Assembly (NCBI RefSeq): GCF_937988725.1
Contig: NZ_CALKHS010000007.1
Location: forward strand, 1 to 31,882
Direction of reading: 5' to 3'
Length of the DNA: 31,882 nt
Source: an uncultured Castellaniella sp.
GTDB taxonomy: Bacteria; Pseudomonadota; Gammaproteobacteria; Burkholderiales; Burkholderiaceae_B
Part shown: positions 30,253-31,882 of the stretch, one piece after another
How the letters are laid out: every line of letters starts with the position of its first letter
Numbering within the stretch: position 1 is the stretch's first letter
The notes under the pieces: model-generated
Seen by the model: the letters and a program-made list of their open reading frames with translations, nothing else
The model's database searches: none
Told to the model about the DNA's origin: nothing
Program-made: the position numbers and the translations under genes

Positions 30253-31401
30253 TCAGTGCACCAGCGTCCAGGCGCCGTCTTTCACGGTGATCAGTTCGCG
30301 GCCGCGTTCGTCGAAACCGCTGTGGTCGGCGGGGCTCATGTTGTAGACCCCCTGGGTGGCGACCAGTTCACGCGTCTGTTCCAGCGCGTCGCGCAGGGCC
30401 TTGCGAAAGGCGGGGGTGCCCGGCTTCGCGGTTTTTGCGGCGGCGGGGATGGCGTGCTGCAGCAGCAGGCCGGCGTCGTACACATTGGCGCCGAAGGTCG
30501 CCGGGCGTTCGCCGTAGCGGGCCTGGTAGCGCTGGATATAGTCCTGGGCGATGGCCTTGGAGGGATTGCTGTCCGCGATTTCCGGCAGCACCAGCATCAG
30601 GCTGGCGGCCAGGATGGTGCCTTCCGCGGCTTTGCCGCCCAGCTTCAGGAAAGCGGGCAGGGCCGCGCCGTGGGTCTGGTAGAACCGGCCCTTGTATCCC
30701 TGTTGCGCCAGCGTGGTCTGGGGCAGGGCCGCGGCGCCGCCCGTCCCCGCCACCAGAATGGCGTCGGGCTTGGCGGCCAGCAGCTTCAGCGCCTGACCCG
30801 TGACGGAACTGTCCGTGCGTTGGTAGCGTTCGGCCGCCGTCAGCTTCAGGCCGTTTTCCTTGGCCAGCTTGCTGAAGACCTGGTACCAGTCTTCTCCGTA
30901 GGCGTCAGAGAAGCCGATGAACCCCACCGTATGGATGCCGCGCTTGACCATGTCGCGCACCAGCGCCTGGGCGATGATGTCCGTGTTCTGCGTGGTCTTG
31001 AAGGCCCATTTCTTCTGGTCCGTCATGGGCAGCACGATGGATGCCGCCCCCACCGGCGCCAGCATGGGCGTGCCGGATTCCGCCGCGAACTGCAGCACGC
31101 TCATGGCGTTGGGCGAGCCGGTGGGTCCGATGATGGCGTCCACGTGGTCTTCGGAAATCAGCTTCTTGAAGGCGGTGACGGTTTGCGTGGGATCGCTGGC
31201 GTCGTCCAGGCTGATGTAGTCGATGGTCAGGCCGCCCGCCTGCGTGGGCAGCAGGGGCACGGTGTTCTTTTGCGGAATGCCGACCAGCGCGGTGGGGCCG
31301 GTGGCCGATGTGACGACGCCGATCTTGACCTGAGCCAGGCCGGGCTGCGGCAAAGCGAACAGCGCGGTGGTCAGGGTGGCCAGCAATATACCGGTACGCA
31401 C
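30253..31401 (-). CDS. ABC transporter substrate-binding protein, HAAT family (orphan)
   Basis: A 382-residue periplasmic binding protein. Residues 1-24 form a Sec signal (hydrophobic LLATLTTALFALP, cleavage after GLAQ). The mature part begins VKIGVVTSATGPTALVGIPQ and has the type I periplasmic binding segments IIGPTGSPNAMSVLQFAAES and GFIGFSDAYGEDW. The start is a GTG at 31401 with AAGGAG eight bases upstream. An in-frame ATG at 31434 lies in a hairpin and is less likely. No permease or ATPase gene adjoins it, so it may serve a transporter encoded elsewhere or act with the neighbouring chemoreceptor. It is only distantly similar to the Tat-exported binding protein at 9412-10698. Confidence 0.9.
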   Translation of the reverse strand: MRTGILLATLTTALFALPQPGLAQVKIGVVTSATGPTALVGIPQKNTVPLLPTQAGGLTIDYISLDDASDPTQTVTAFKKLISEDHVDAIIGPTGSPNAMSVLQFAAESGTPMLAPVGAASIVLPMTDQKKWAFKTTQNTDIIAQALVRDMVKRGIHTVGFIGFSDAYGEDWYQVFSKLAKENGLKLTAAERYQRTDSSVTGQALKLLAAKPDAILVAGTGGAAALPQTTLAQQGYKGRFYQTHGAALPAFLKLGGKAAEGTILAASLMLVLPEIADSNPSKAIAQDYIQRYQARYGERPATFGANVYDAGLLLQHAIPAAAKTAKPGTPAFRKALRDALEQTRELVATQGVYNMSPADHSGFDERGRELITVKDGAWTLVH

Positions 31402-31424
31402 GAGCTTGTCTCCTTGGAATGAAA

Positions 31425-31445
31425 CGGCCCGCACGAGGCGGGCCG
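31425..31445 (-). terminator. GC-rich hairpin between chemoreceptor and binding-protein genes
   Basis: CGGCCCGC (31425-31432) pairs with GCGGGCCG (31438-31445) around a five-base loop; leftwards it is followed by TTTC. It lies just upstream of the ribosome binding site of the substrate-binding protein gene. It is either a weak terminator for the chemoreceptor transcript or a leader structure. Confidence 0.45.
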
Positions 31446-31472
31446 GTTGCGCATCATGCGCTGATTGTATTG

Positions 31473-31498
31473 AAAAGCCCCGTCCCGGGGAATGGGGC
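31473..31498 (-). terminator. Probable terminator of the chemoreceptor gene
   Basis: Read leftwards, GCCCC (31498-31494) pairs with GGGGC (31481-31477), followed by TTTT. It lies within ten bases of the chemoreceptor stop. Alternative pairings of the surrounding C and G runs are possible. Confidence 0.55.
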
Positions 31499-31506
31499 CC
31501 GGGGTT

Positions 31507-31882
31507 TCAGAACTCCGTCCATTCTTCCGTGTCGGCCGTGGCGGGCGCCGGCTTGCCGGGCGCGCGCAGCGCCGGGCGGCCGGCGGCGGGGGCGGGCGCG
31601 TCCGCCTTGGGCTCGCGGCGGGGCCGTTGCGGGGCCGGGCTGACGACCTTTTCGGGAGCGGAGGGCAGGCGGGGCGCCGCGGACGGCTGGGCCTTTGCCG
31701 TGCCGCCGGCTTGCTGGCGCGCGCCGGCGGAGTGGCTGGCGGCATGCGCGTGCTGTTCGGCGGCGGCATCGGCCTGGGCGCCCAGGTTGAAGGTGGCCAC
31801 CAGTTGGGCGAGGTGATCGGCCTGGGTCTGCAGGCTGGTGGCCGCGGCGGCGGATTCTTCGACCAGGCTGGCGTTCTGCCGG
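31507..31882 (-). CDS. Methyl-accepting chemotaxis protein, C-terminal end (5' truncated)
   Basis: The gene enters from the right edge; 124 C-terminal residues are visible. The first, RQNASLVEESAAAATSLQTQ, followed by ADHLAQLVATFNL, are the end of the receptor's antiparallel coiled coil and its last methylation-helix region. A flexible tail of about 85 residues rich in Ala, Pro and Gln follows, ending in EWTEF. This matches the x-W-x-x-F pentapeptide by which CheR, and in some systems CheB, dock on high-abundance receptors such as E. coli Tsr (NWETF). The sensor domain lies outside the window. Confidence 0.92.
   Translation of the reverse strand, partial: RQNASLVEESAAAATSLQTQADHLAQLVATFNLGAQADAAAEQHAHAASHSAGARQQAGGTAKAQPSAAPRLPSAPEKVVSPAPQRPRREPKADAPAPAAGRPALRAPGKPAPATADTEEWTEF

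Noticed and set aside
1..31882. CRISPR arrays, tRNA or rRNA genes, insertion sequences, prophage genes
   Set aside because: No regularly spaced repeats, cloverleaf sequences, transposase or integrase motifs were recognised in any part of the window.

Overview
This is a GC-rich bacterial chromosome segment that fits a betaproteobacterium of the Burkholderiales, most like the Alcaligenaceae (Bordetella/Achromobacter relatives). The basis is protein resemblance plus housekeeping gene order: the 3' end of the F-type ATP synthase operon (atpD-atpC), an rpe-gph-trpE order followed further on by trpG-trpD-trpC, and a DsbC/MltA/UbiH-type block. No rRNA, tRNA, transposase, integrase or CRISPR array is visible.

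Layout. (1) 1-1030: end of atpD, then atpC and an intrinsic terminator. (2) About 1150-15004: a catabolic island with an SDR epimerase, an IclR regulator, a NIPSNAP protein, two flavoproteins of the 3-ketosteroid dehydrogenase/fumarate reductase type, a TIM-barrel isomerase/dehydratase-like enzyme, a Gfo/Idh/MocA dehydrogenase, a branched-chain-amino-acid-type (HAAT) ABC transporter, and a divergent shikimate dehydrogenase. The transporter's second permease and both ATPases are fused in one 832-residue protein. All three main promoter regions carry two GAAT-N3-ATTC palindromes exactly 18 bp apart, which I propose as operators of the linked IclR protein. Together the enzymes suggest uptake and oxidation of a hydroaromatic or cyclitol-like acid (shikimate-like). 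That is inference. (3) 14992-19447: an aromatic amino acid permease, a HIT protein and trpC-trpD-trpG, all on the minus strand. (4) 19448-23562: an L-lactate utilisation cassette lldP-lldR-lldD on the plus strand with LldR-like operators. (5) 23566-26754: trpE, gph and rpe on the minus strand. (6) 26828-30178: mltA, a UbiH-family hydroxylase and dsbC. (7) 30253-31882: a lone ABC substrate-binding protein and the C-terminal end of a chemotaxis receptor.

The strongest regulatory result is a pair of short tryptophan leader peptides. One lies between gph and trpE (23 residues, four Trp codons, its ATG overlapping the gph stop). The other lies in front of trpG (16 residues, tandem Trp codons, apparently starting at the transcription start). 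Each is followed by mutually exclusive hairpins of the classical ribosome-mediated attenuator type. The lld cassette separates the two halves of the trp pathway, and each half has its own attenuator.

Limits: functions come from motif recognition by eye. Substrates of the catabolic island, operator assignments and promoter positions are proposals.
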